From Natronohydrobacter sp. (GTDB taxonomy: Bacteria; Pseudomonadota; Alphaproteobacteria; Rhodobacterales; Rhodobacteraceae), in assembly GCA_007118445.1 (NCBI GenBank), contig SKRP01000262.1, positions 1-30,864 on the forward strand: a DNA stretch of 30,864 nt, read 5' to 3'. The notes beneath the pieces are model-generated. The model ran no database searches and was not told the DNA's origin. It worked only from the letters and a program-made list of their open reading frames with translations. Of this stretch, positions 7,205 through 14,409 are shown in pieces (the first letter of the stretch is position 1; every line of letters begins with the position of its first letter). Made by a program: the position numbers and the translations under genes.

Positions 7205-8556
7205 CCAACTGGCGCGACCAGATCCCGCAAGCTGCGCAGGAATTCCTGTCAGGCCGCAGGCTGGATGAGATCGAGTGCATCATCGCCGATATGGCCGGGG
7301 TCGCGCGCGGCAAGGCCATGCCTGCGTTCAAGTTCGGCGCGGATACGAAATACTATCTGCCGAATTCGATCTTTCTGCAGACGATCACAGGTGGGTGGGC
7401 CGAATTCCGTGACGGGGCCGATCTGGAACCCGATATGATCATGCGCCCCGATTTCTCGACCGCGACCGCGGCCCCCTGGACCGCTGACTGGACGCTGCAG
7501 ATCATCCATGACGCAGAGGACAGCGAGGGCCGCCCCATCAGCACCGCGCCGCGCAATGTGCTCCGGCATGTGCTGGATCTCTATCGCGCCGAGGGCTGGC
7601 AGCCCGTGATCGCCCCCGAGATGGAGTTCTTTTTCGTTGCGCGCAATCTCGATCCCAACAACCCGATCATCCCACCGATGGGCCGCACCGGGCGCCGGGC
7701 TGCTGCGCGGCAGGCCTATTCGATGTCGGCGGTTGATGAATATGGCAAGGTGATCGACGATATCTATGATTTTGCCGAAGCCATGGGGCTGGAAATTGAC
7801 GGCATCCTGCAGGAAGGCGGGGCCGGGCAGGTGGAAATCAACCTTGCGCATGGTGACCCGCTGAACCTGGCCGATCAGGTATTCTATTTCAAACGCATGA
7901 TCCGCGAGGCGGCCTTGCGCCATGACATGTTCGCGACTTTCATGGCCAAGCCGATCGAGGGCGAGCCGGGCAGCGCCATGCATATGCATCATTCGGTGAT
8001 CGACACAGGCACGGGCAAGAACATATTTTCGACCGAGGCGGGCGAGAGTACCGATGCGTTCATGCATTTCATTGGCGGTTTGCAGCGGCATCTGCCGCGT
8101 GCGGTCGCGTTGATCGCGCCTTATGTGAACAGTTATCGCCGCTATGTCCCGGATTTCGCAGCCCCCATCAATCTGGAATGGGGCTATGACAACCGCACGA
8201 CGGGTCTGCGGGTGCCGATTTCCTCACCGGCCTCGCGTCGGGTGGAAAACCGGCTGGCAGGGATGGATTGCAACCCTTATCTGGGCATCGCCGCCTCGCT
8301 GGCTTGCGGCTATCTGGGGCTGAAGGAAGGGATCGGGCCGCGCGAGGAATGCCGCACCAATGCCTATATGGATGACAATGACCTGCCGATGACGCTTGGC
8401 GCGGCGCTGGATATGTTTGAAGGTGCCGGGCAGTTGCACGAAATCCTCGACCCGGAATTCTGCCGCATCTACGCGGCTGTGAAGCGTAATGAATATAACG
8501 AGTTTCTGCAGGTCATCAGCCCCTGGGAGCGCGAGCATCTGCTGTTGAACGTATGA
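7201..8556 (+). CDS. Glutamine synthetase-family gamma-glutamyl-amine ligase (PuuA-like), second copy
   Basis: This is a 451-residue paralogue of the ligase at 5139. It begins with a beta-grasp segment (IECIIADMAGVARGKAMP) and carries the catalytic motifs EMEFFF, EGGAGQVEINLAHGD, FMAKPIEGEPGSAMHMHHS, YVNSYRRYVPDFAAP and YDNRTTGLRVPISSPASRRVENRLAGMDCNPYLGIA. It resembles gamma-glutamylputrescine synthetase more closely than the first copy does. Four-base overlaps with the amidotransferase upstream (ATGA at 7201) and the oxidase downstream (ATGA at 8553) show tight translational coupling. The two copies are clearly diverged, not a recent duplication. They may act on different amines or form a mixed complex. 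Confidence 0.9.
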   Translation: MTNWRDQIPQAAQEFLSGRRLDEIECIIADMAGVARGKAMPAFKFGADTKYYLPNSIFLQTITGGWAEFRDGADLEPDMIMRPDFSTATAAPWTADWTLQIIHDAEDSEGRPISTAPRNVLRHVLDLYRAEGWQPVIAPEMEFFFVARNLDPNNPIIPPMGRTGRRAAARQAYSMSAVDEYGKVIDDIYDFAEAMGLEIDGILQEGGAGQVEINLAHGDPLNLADQVFYFKRMIREAALRHDMFATFMAKPIEGEPGSAMHMHHSVIDTGTGKNIFSTEAGESTDAFMHFIGGLQRHLPRAVALIAPYVNSYRRYVPDFAAPINLEWGYDNRTTGLRVPISSPASRRVENRLAGMDCNPYLGIAASLACGYLGLKEGIGPREECRTNAYMDDNDLPMTLGAALDMFEGAGQLHEILDPEFCRIYAAVKRNEYNEFLQVISPWEREHLLLNV

Positions 8557-9848
8557 ACCTGCTTTTCGCCAATGACCGCGCGGGGGAATACCCGCCGAGC
8601 TATTACGCAGCAACCGCGGATCTGTTGCCCCCGCAGCCTGGCTTGCGCGGTCAGGTCACAGCGGATGTCTGCATTATCGGTGCGGGCTATACGGGGCTGT
8701 CGGCGGCGCTGCATCTGGCCGAGCGCGGCTACTCCGTGGCGCTGCTGGAGGCGCATCGCGTGGGCTTTGGCGCCTCGGGGCGCAATGGCGGGCAGGTGGG
8801 GCCGGGCCAACGGATCGAACAGGACGCCATCGAGCGCATGATGGGACGCGAGGATGCCCGCAAGCTGTGGGAGATCGGCTTGCAGGCGCGCGATCTGGTC
8901 GGGTCGCTGGTGGCGCGTTTCGGGATGGATGTGGCCTGGAGGCCCGGGGTGCTGCATGCAGACTGGCAGGCGCGCGAGGTGGCCCATACCCATGCCACTG
9001 CCGAGACCCTGGCGCGGGACTATGGCTATACGGAAATCGAGACGCTTGACCGCGATGCTGTGCAGGCCATTGTGCGCAGCAAGGCCTATCAGGGCGGCAT
9101 TCTGGATCACGGGGCCGGGCATCTGCACCCGCTGCGCTATTGCCTGGGTCTGGCGCGCGCGGCGCTGGGAGCAGGGGCGAAAATCTTCGAGAACGCGCTG
9201 GTGGTGGATATCCAGCACGGCCCGAAAGTGAAGGTGCAGACGCAGCATGGCCATGTCGAGGCGGCGCATGTGCTGGTCGCGGCGAATGGCTATCTGGGCG
9301 GGTTGGTGCCGCAAGTGGCGGCCAAGGTCATGCCGATCAATAATTTCATCATCGCGACAGACCCGCTGCCCCGAGGGACAGTGTTGTCGCGCGATGTGGG
9401 GGTTGCGGATAGCAAGTTCGTGATCAATTACTTCCGGCTTTCCGAGGATGGTCGCCTGTTATTCGGCGGTGGGGAAAGCTATGGCTACCGCTTTCCGGAT
9501 ATCGTCCGGACCGTCCGCAAGCCGATGCTGGAAGTGTTCCCGCAGCTCAACAATACCAGGATTGCCTATGCCTGGGGGGGAACGCTTGCCATCACCATGA
9601 CGCGGCTGCCCTGTTTCGCGCGACTGGGACCGAATGTGCTTTCGGCCTCGGGCTATTCCGGGCATGGGGTCGCGCTGGCGACACTGGCAGGGCAGATCAT
9701 GGCCGAGACGGTCGCGGGGCAGTCCGAGCGTTTCGATGTGATGGCGCGGGCGAAGCTTCCCAGTTTCCCCGGAGGACGGGCCTTGCGCAGCCCGCTGCTT
9801 GCGCTGGCAATGACATGGTATGCGCTGCGCGACCGGCTGGGGATGTGA
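8553..9848 (+). CDS. puuB: FAD-dependent amine oxidase of the DAO family, gamma-glutamylputrescine oxidase-like
   Basis: This 431-residue flavoprotein has an N-terminal dinucleotide-binding motif (VCIIGAGYTGLSAALHLAERGYSV), followed by VGFGASGRNGGQVGPGQ, the conserved flavin contact in this family. The C-terminal part has SGYSGHGVALATLAGQIMAE, a second FAD-binding segment. PuuB-type enzymes oxidise the free amine end of a gamma-glutamylated polyamine to an aldehyde, releasing ammonia and peroxide. It is the last gene of the block and overlaps the second ligase by ATGA. The next step needs an aldehyde dehydrogenase, which is not adjacent; one is encoded at 19749-21227. Family membership is firm; the substrate is inferred from the operon. 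Confidence 0.88.
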   Translation: MNLLFANDRAGEYPPSYYAATADLLPPQPGLRGQVTADVCIIGAGYTGLSAALHLAERGYSVALLEAHRVGFGASGRNGGQVGPGQRIEQDAIERMMGREDARKLWEIGLQARDLVGSLVARFGMDVAWRPGVLHADWQAREVAHTHATAETLARDYGYTEIETLDRDAVQAIVRSKAYQGGILDHGAGHLHPLRYCLGLARAALGAGAKIFENALVVDIQHGPKVKVQTQHGHVEAAHVLVAANGYLGGLVPQVAAKVMPINNFIIATDPLPRGTVLSRDVGVADSKFVINYFRLSEDGRLLFGGGESYGYRFPDIVRTVRKPMLEVFPQLNNTRIAYAWGGTLAITMTRLPCFARLGPNVLSASGYSGHGVALATLAGQIMAETVAGQSERFDVMARAKLPSFPGGRALRSPLLALAMTWYALRDRLGM

Positions 9849-9858
9849 ACGGCTTGTG

Positions 9859-9886
9859 GTAGGGTGCGTGCAAGCACGCACCTTAC
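9859..9886. repeat. Long extragenic palindrome between convergent genes
   Basis: Two 13-nt arms (9859-9871 starting GTAGGGTGCG, and 9874-9886 ending CACCTTAC) pair with a single G-T wobble around AA. No T-run follows on either strand. It lies between the converging oxidase and phaR genes. It could act as a bidirectional 3'-end stem or be a dispersed REP-like palindrome; I recall very similar GGTGCGTGC-type palindromes between genes in Rhodobacteraceae. Confidence 0.6.
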
Positions 9887-9890
9887 GGGA

Positions 9891-10430
9891 TCAGTTCATG
9901 CCGGACAGTTTCTTCTGCAACTCTGCGAGCTGCTTCTTGATCTCGTCGAGATCATCCTTGTCTTCGGGCGACGCTTCGTTTTTCGGCACACCGGGCCAGC
10001 CTGCCATCATTGTCTTCATGAACGCCTGTTGCTGGCGCTGCATTTCCTCAAATCCCGGCATCGCGGCCATGGGATTGGCCTTGTTCATGTTTTCCATGAT
10101 CTTCGATTGTCCTTCGCGCAGCATCTCAAAGGACATGGCCAGGAATTCCGGCACGACGCTTTGGGCCTGGGTCGTGTAGCTGCGCACCAGATCGGTCAGC
10201 ACTTCGATCGGCAGCACATTCTCGCCGCGGCTTTCATGCTCGGCGATGATCTGCAACAGATATTGCCGTGTCAGGTCGTCGCCGGATTTCAGATCGACGA
10301 TCTGCACCTCGCGCCCGTCGCGGATGAAGCCTGCGATATCTTCCAGCGTCACATAATCGCTGGTCTCGGTATTATACAGGCGGCGGCTGGCATATCGCTT
10401 GATCAGGAGCGGCTTTGCAGTGTCGGACAT
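9891..10430 (-). CDS. phaR: Polyhydroxyalkanoate synthesis repressor PhaR
   Basis: This is a 179-residue protein. Residues 8-70 (LLIKRYASRRLYNTETSDYVTLEDIAGFIRDGREVQIVDLKSGDDLTRQYLLQIIAEHE) form the PHB/PHA accumulation regulator DNA-binding domain. The middle part is rich in Met and Gln, and the C-terminus (DDLDEIKKQLAELQKKL) is a short coiled coil. PhaR senses PHA polymer: free protein represses phasin and its own gene, and binding to nascent polymer granules releases it from DNA. The gene follows phaP on the same strand but is separated from it by a terminator, so it probably has its own promoter. A PhaR-like half site lies 31-38 bases upstream of its start, which fits autoregulation. Confidence 0.93.
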   Translation of the reverse strand: MSDTAKPLLIKRYASRRLYNTETSDYVTLEDIAGFIRDGREVQIVDLKSGDDLTRQYLLQIIAEHESRGENVLPIEVLTDLVRSYTTQAQSVVPEFLAMSFEMLREGQSKIMENMNKANPMAAMPGFEEMQRQQQAFMKTMMAGWPGVPKNEASPEDKDDLDEIKKQLAELQKKLSGMN

Positions 10431-10450
10431 GGTTCCCCCTCAGACCGATC

Positions 10451-10468
10451 AATATTGCATTGCAGCAA
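10451..10468 (-). promoter_or_regulatory. PhaR-like site upstream of phaR
   Basis: The plus strand reads AATATTGCATTGCAGCAA, containing TTGC-N3-GCAG, one base away from the CTGC-N3-GCAG form found twice at phaP. The TGCAGCAA half (10461-10468) is identical to one half of the phaP site. It lies just upstream of phaR, consistent with autorepression. No strong promoter hexamers are evident around it. Confidence 0.45.
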
Positions 10469-10485
10469 GACTAGACGGGCTTTGC

Positions 10486-10520
10486 GCAAAAGGAAAGGGC
10501 GAGCGTCATGCGCTCGCCCT
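10486..10520 (-). terminator. Rho-independent terminator of phaP
   Basis: On the minus strand a 10-bp stem AGGGCGAGCG/CGCTCGCCCT (10496-10520, 5-nt loop) is followed by a T-rich tract (CCTTTCCTTTTG). It lies 53 bases after the phaP stop and separates phaP from phaR. Confidence 0.75.
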
Positions 10521-10572
10521 CTGGTCAGGCATCTTCAGGGAGGATCAGATGCCCGGGCCGAAGCCTTGCAGC

Positions 10573-11019
10573 TTACTTCGTGGGAGCAGCCGTCTTGGCA
10601 GCTTTCGTTGCCGTGTCGGTGGCTTTCTTGACGGCAGCAGCCGTTTCTTCCTGCATGTCCTTGCCAGCAGCCATCATCAGCTCGACGGTGTCCATCTGGA
10701 CTTTTTTCGCGATTTCAGCGAAAGCAGCGACATGCTCGGCAGCCATTTCAGCCGAAGACGACGCGAAATCGGTCATGGCTTTGGAATAATCAGCCGGGTC
10801 TTCCTTGACGGTCGAAATCTCGCCGACTTTCGCCAGGGTCGACTTGGTCCATTTGGTCGAAACCTCGGTCGACTTCTCGGCAGCTTCCAGAGCGACTTTG
10901 CTCATTTTCTCGGCCAGTGCGGCTTGCGACTTGAACGCGTCCTGCATCGGCGACGTGTCCATCGGGAATGCGCCCATCATGTCTTTCATCATCTTGGTGT
11001 AGTCAACGGTCTTGGTCAT
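10573..11019 (-). CDS. phaP: Phasin (polyhydroxyalkanoate granule-associated protein)
   Basis: This is a 148-residue, Ala/Lys/Glu-rich, largely helical protein starting MTKTVDYTKMMKDMMGAFPMD and ending TATKAAKTAAPTK. An in-frame ATG 42 bases further upstream is rejected because the start at 11019 has an ideal AAGGAG site seven bases away. Phasins coat PHA granules, control granule size and number, and are among the most strongly expressed proteins during polymer storage. The segment LAEKMSKVALEAAEKSTEVSTKWTKSTLAKV fits the phasin domain. It lies between phaC and phaR on the same strand. Its promoter carries two PhaR-type palindromes, so expression should rise when PhaR is titrated by polymer. 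Confidence 0.92.
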   Translation of the reverse strand: MTKTVDYTKMMKDMMGAFPMDTSPMQDAFKSQAALAEKMSKVALEAAEKSTEVSTKWTKSTLAKVGEISTVKEDPADYSKAMTDFASSSAEMAAEHVAAFAEIAKKVQMDTVELMMAAGKDMQEETAAAVKKATDTATKAAKTAAPTK

Positions 11020-11081
11020 GGGATATCTCCTTGGTCCATGTCTGCGGCAGGTCAGCGGCATCTTCCCTGCTTGTGAGACAG

Positions 11082-11110
11082 AATATGAATGCTGCAGTGC
11101 AGCAAATCAA
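11082..11110 (-). promoter_or_regulatory. phaP promoter
   Basis: On the minus strand, TTGATT (-35, 11105-11110) and CATATT (-10, 11082-11087) are separated by exactly 17 bases. Transcription would start near 11075, giving a leader of about 56 nt before the ATG at 11019. The spacer is almost entirely filled by a PhaR-type palindrome, so bound repressor would block RNA polymerase. Confidence 0.65.
11090..11104 (-). promoter_or_regulatory. PhaR operator 1 in the phaP promoter spacer
   Basis: TGCTGCAGTGCAGCA is a perfect 15-bp dyad around a central base and contains CTGC-N3-GCAG, the TGC-rich motif known to me for PhaR of Paracoccus and Rhodobacter. It lies between the -35 and -10 of phaP. Confidence 0.72.
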
Positions 11111-11114
11111 GAGT

Positions 11115-11135
11115 TTTTTCTGCACTGCAGAAAAA
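11115..11135 (-). promoter_or_regulatory. PhaR operator 2 upstream of the phaP promoter
   Basis: Arms TTTTTCTGCA (11115-11124) and TGCAGAAAAA (11126-11135) form a perfect dyad around one base and contain CTGC-N3-GCAG. Its centre is 28 bases from that of operator 1, and it lies directly upstream of the -35. Two sites on nearly the same helix face would suit cooperative binding. Confidence 0.7.
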
Positions 11136-11158
11136 TTCTCTCCGGACCTGACACAACC

Positions 11159-12961
11159 CTATGACATGGCGTCGTTTTTCGAACTCACGACATAGGTGCC
11201 CGGCGCATCCGCCAGGGCGGGATAGTCCGAATCACCGGGAATTCGGGCCGGAACCAGCGCCCCTGACTTCTTCTGCAGCCACTCTTCCCAGCGCGGCCAC
11301 CATGACCCGTCATGGAATTCCGCAGCCGCCTGCCACTCCTCGGGCGTGCCCTCGGGCGCAGGTCCGGCGTAATGGCCGTATTTCTTCTTGCTTGGCGGGT
11401 TGATGATCCCGGCGATATGGCCCGATTGCGACAGGATGAAGGTCTTGTCCTTGCCCCCCATCTTCGAGATGCCCCGGAAACTCGACCGCCAGGCCGCGAT
11501 ATGGTCGGTCTCGCAGGCAATCGCGCAGACCGGGTGTTTCACATCCCCGATCGACACATCCTCGCCGCAGATGCGGAAACTGTCGCTGGCGAAACGGTCC
11601 TGCTGGCACAGCCCGCGCAGATACTCCACGCACATCGGGCCGGGCAGGTTCGTGCCATCGCCATTCCAGTAGAGCAGGTCAAAGGCCGGCGGGGCCTCGC
11701 CCATCATATAGGCGCGGATCGCAGGCCCGTAGATCAGGTCATTCGAGCGCAGGAAAGAAAATGTCCGCGACATGAAGAAACTGTCGAGATAGCCTTTCTC
11801 GGTGCATTCCGCCTCGATCCCGTCGACGAAATCATCCTCCAGAAAGACGCCCACTTCGCCCTGATCCGAGAAATCCGTGAGCGTGGTGAAGAATGTGGCC
11901 GAGCGCACGGAGCGATCCTTGCGCTTGTTCATCAGCGCGAGCGTCAGCGACAATGTGGTGCCCGCGATGCAATACCCGATCACATTGACCTGTTTCTCGG
12001 ATGTGATCTCGCGCGCGACGCGGATCGCTTCCAGATAGCCCTCTTCGACATAGGTATCCATGCCGACATCGGCATAGCTGGCATCCGGGTTCACCCAGGA
12101 CACCACAAACAGCGTATAGCCCTGATCGACGATCCACTTGATCAGACTGTTCTGGGGCTTCAGGTCCATCACATAGAATTTGTTGATCCAGGGCGGGAAG
12201 ATGATCAGCGGCGTGCGCCGCACCTTTTCGGTTGTGGGCGTGTACTGGATCAGTTCGAACATGCGGCAGCGATACACCACCTTGCCGGGTGTCGTGGCCA
12301 GGTTCTCGCCGACCTTGAACGCATCCCTGTCCGCGAGCGTGACCAGCAGATCGCCCTTGTTGGCCTCGATGTCGCGCACCAGGTTTTCCAGACCGCGCAC
12401 AAGGCTTTCACCCTCTGTCTCAACCGCTTTCATCAGTGCGTCGGGATTGGTGGCCAGAAAATTCGTCGGTGCCATCATGTCCACGACCTGCTGCGTGAAA
12501 TAGCCCAGACGCCGTTTCTCGCGATCATCGATCGAATCCAGCGATTGCACCGCATTGGTCATCGCTTCGGTGGCGAGCATGTATTGCTGCTTGACGTAAT
12601 TGAAATAGGGATGCGTCTTCCACAGCGGATTGGCGAAGCGGCGATCATCCGCAGTGTGATCCTCCGGGGCCGCGATCTTGCCACTGCGCAGCACCTGCTG
12701 GGCCTCGATATTGTGCTTGAGCGCCTTGCCCCAGTAATCCAGCTGCTGCTCGAGCGCTTTCGAGGGGTTCTTGGCCATTTCCGTCCAATAGGCGGTGACC
12801 GCATGCAGGAAAAGTTCCGAATCAGGCGCTTGCAGGCTGGTGCGCGGGGTCTCGCGATGGGCAAGCGCTTCGCTGAGGCGGTGTGTCAACTCCTCGACGC
12901 GTGCCATATTTGCCTTCATGCGTTCGACTTTTTGGTCACTATCATATTCCGAAGTTGTCAT
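11159..12961 (-). CDS. phaC: Class I poly(3-hydroxyalkanoate) synthase
   Basis: This 600-residue enzyme polymerises 3-hydroxyacyl-CoA into PHA and stays on the granule surface. The alpha/beta-hydrolase core has the synthase box GYCIAG with Cys331 as nucleophile, Asp486 (CETDHIAAW) and His515 (SQSGHIAG); all three catalytic residues are present. The N-terminal domain contains NPLWKTHPYFNYVKQQYML and the conserved PPWINKFYVMDL. Most synthases have Gly-Gly after the Cys-Val pair, whereas here the box ends Ile-Ala-Gly. Length and the absence of a phaE partner fit class I. Its ATG at 12961 is preceded by GGGGGAA. It is divergent from phaZ and upstream of phaP on the same strand. A TGCAGCAA half site lies 30 bases upstream of the start. 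Confidence 0.96.
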   Translation of the reverse strand: MTTSEYDSDQKVERMKANMARVEELTHRLSEALAHRETPRTSLQAPDSELFLHAVTAYWTEMAKNPSKALEQQLDYWGKALKHNIEAQQVLRSGKIAAPEDHTADDRRFANPLWKTHPYFNYVKQQYMLATEAMTNAVQSLDSIDDREKRRLGYFTQQVVDMMAPTNFLATNPDALMKAVETEGESLVRGLENLVRDIEANKGDLLVTLADRDAFKVGENLATTPGKVVYRCRMFELIQYTPTTEKVRRTPLIIFPPWINKFYVMDLKPQNSLIKWIVDQGYTLFVVSWVNPDASYADVGMDTYVEEGYLEAIRVAREITSEKQVNVIGYCIAGTTLSLTLALMNKRKDRSVRSATFFTTLTDFSDQGEVGVFLEDDFVDGIEAECTEKGYLDSFFMSRTFSFLRSNDLIYGPAIRAYMMGEAPPAFDLLYWNGDGTNLPGPMCVEYLRGLCQQDRFASDSFRICGEDVSIGDVKHPVCAIACETDHIAAWRSSFRGISKMGGKDKTFILSQSGHIAGIINPPSKKKYGHYAGPAPEGTPEEWQAAAEFHDGSWWPRWEEWLQKKSGALVPARIPGDSDYPALADAPGTYVVSSKNDAMS

Positions 12962-13086
12962 ATCAAGAATTCCCCCGTATTCTTCGCATGTGCAGCAAAG
13001 ATCTCTTCCTACGATCTTAACGGTGCGCAGATACGAATAAAAGCGTCGAATCCTGAAAGATTACGTCGCGCAATATGGGGACTGAC
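12962..13086. promoter_or_regulatory. Divergent phaC-phaZ control region with a PhaR-like half site
   Basis: This 125-base region is more AT-rich than its surroundings and must hold the promoters of both genes, although I see no convincing -35/-10 pair. TGCAGCAA at 12991-12998 repeats the half site seen at phaP (11098-11105) and phaR (10461-10468). The opposite half is degenerate (TCGC, N4 spacing). Confidence 0.4.
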
Positions 13087-14367
13087 ATGAAGGGAATGGC
13101 GACCTACGACCTGATGGAGTCGATTCGCAACACGAATGAATGGATGGGGGCCTCGGCCCGCGCTTTCGCCTCCTACCCGGTCTGGGGCATGGCCCCGAAC
13201 CCCATGTTCAAGGTGATGTCGGCCTGGGGGCGCGTCACCGAACGCAGTTTTGCCCGTATGGTGATCAAGCCCGACTGGGGCATCACTTCGGTCGTGGCCG
13301 AGGACGGGCGCGACCATATCGTCGAAGAGGTGATCGAGGTCGCGCGCCCTTTCGGCGATCTGATGCGCTTCAAGGTGCATGGGCGCCCCGAGAAAGCCCG
13401 GCGCGTGCTGCTATGCGCGCCCATGTCGGGCCATTATTCGACGCTGCTGCGCTCGACCGTGGCCAGCCTGCTGCCCGATTGCGAAGTCTGGGTGACAGAC
13501 TGGCATAATGCGCGCGATATCGCAGTGTCCGAAGGCAAGTTCGATATCGAGGATTACACGCTCTATCTGACGGATTTCATGCGTTATCTGGGCCCCGATA
13601 CCCACGTCATCGCGGTGTGCCAGCCGGTGCCGCTGGCGCTTGCCGCCACGGCCTATCTGGCTGAACTGGACCCCGAGGCACAGCCGCGCACCCTGACCCT
13701 GATCGGCGGGCCGGTCGACCCGGATGCAGCACCCACCGAAGTCACCGATTTCGGGCGCAGCGTGACCATGGGCCAGCTGGAACATCTGGCGATCCAGCGC
13801 GTTGGTTTCAAATACAAGGGCGTCGGGCGGCTGGTCTATCCGGGCCTGTTGCAGCTTGGCGGATTCATCTCGATGAATCTGGAACGCCATGCGCAGGCTT
13901 TCGTGGACAAGATTTCTGCCGAAGCGCGCGGCGAGGCCGGGGAGCGCGACAAGCATAACCGCTTCTATGACGAATACCTGTCGGTCATGGACATGACGGC
14001 CGAATTCTACCTGTCCACGGTCGAGCGTGTCTTCAAGAATCGCGAAATCGCGCGCAATGTCTTTGAGGTGAATGGCCACAAGATTGATTGTTCCAAGATC
14101 ACCAATGTTGCCGTGAAGATCGTCGAGGGCGAGAAAGACGATATCAGCGCACCGGGCCAGTGTCTGGCCGCGCTGGATTTGCTGACCGGGCTTTCGGATG
14201 AGCAGAAAGCCAGCCATCTGGAACCCGGCGCAGGCCATTACGGCATTTTCGCAGGCAAGTCCTGGCGCAACAATATCCGCCCGCTGGTCATGGAATTCAT
14301 GGACACGCATTCCGGTGGCGGTGGCTCGGGGCGGCGCGGCTTGCGGGTCGCGGCCTCGAACGGATAA
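13087..14367 (+). CDS. phaZ: Intracellular polyhydroxyalkanoate depolymerase
   Basis: This protein of about 426 residues has no signal peptide and hydrolyses granule PHA in the cytoplasm, mobilising stored carbon. The nucleophile region HVIAVCQPVPLAL puts Cys178 where lipases have Ser; a Cys in a VCQP context is typical of intracellular depolymerases of this family. The N-terminal part (NTNEWMGASARAFASYPVWGMAPNP) and the C-terminal HLEPGAGHYGIFAGKSWRNNIRPLV, which supplies the catalytic His, fit too. Three in-frame ATGs are possible (13075, 13087, 13096); 13087 is chosen because GGGGAC lies six bases ahead. It is divergent from phaC, which allows balanced control of synthesis and degradation. 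A terminator follows. Confidence 0.93.
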   Translation: MKGMATYDLMESIRNTNEWMGASARAFASYPVWGMAPNPMFKVMSAWGRVTERSFARMVIKPDWGITSVVAEDGRDHIVEEVIEVARPFGDLMRFKVHGRPEKARRVLLCAPMSGHYSTLLRSTVASLLPDCEVWVTDWHNARDIAVSEGKFDIEDYTLYLTDFMRYLGPDTHVIAVCQPVPLALAATAYLAELDPEAQPRTLTLIGGPVDPDAAPTEVTDFGRSVTMGQLEHLAIQRVGFKYKGVGRLVYPGLLQLGGFISMNLERHAQAFVDKISAEARGEAGERDKHNRFYDEYLSVMDMTAEFYLSTVERVFKNREIARNVFEVNGHKIDCSKITNVAVKIVEGEKDDISAPGQCLAALDLLTGLSDEQKASHLEPGAGHYGIFAGKSWRNNIRPLVMEFMDTHSGGGGSGRRGLRVAASNG

Positions 14368-14375
14368 GCACTGGC

Positions 14376-14409
14376 AGGCCCCGCGCAACCGCTCGGGGCC
14401 TTCGCTTTT
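14376..14409 (+). terminator. Terminator after phaZ
   Basis: Stem GGCCCCG (14377-14383)/CGGGGCC (14394-14400), with a 10-nt loop, is followed by TTCGCTTTT. It lies at the convergent junction with the exporter gene, whose stop codon directly abuts it. Confidence 0.7.

Noticed and set aside
5139..8556. Housekeeping glutamine synthetase (glnA)
   Set aside because: Both ligases have the short PuuA-like N-terminus and lie with an amine oxidase and an importer, not with glnB.
11312..13090. 592-residue open frame on the plus strand opposite phaC
   Set aside because: It is antisense to a full-length gene with all catalytic residues; long antisense frames arise from GC-rich codon bias, and the translation shows no domain pattern.
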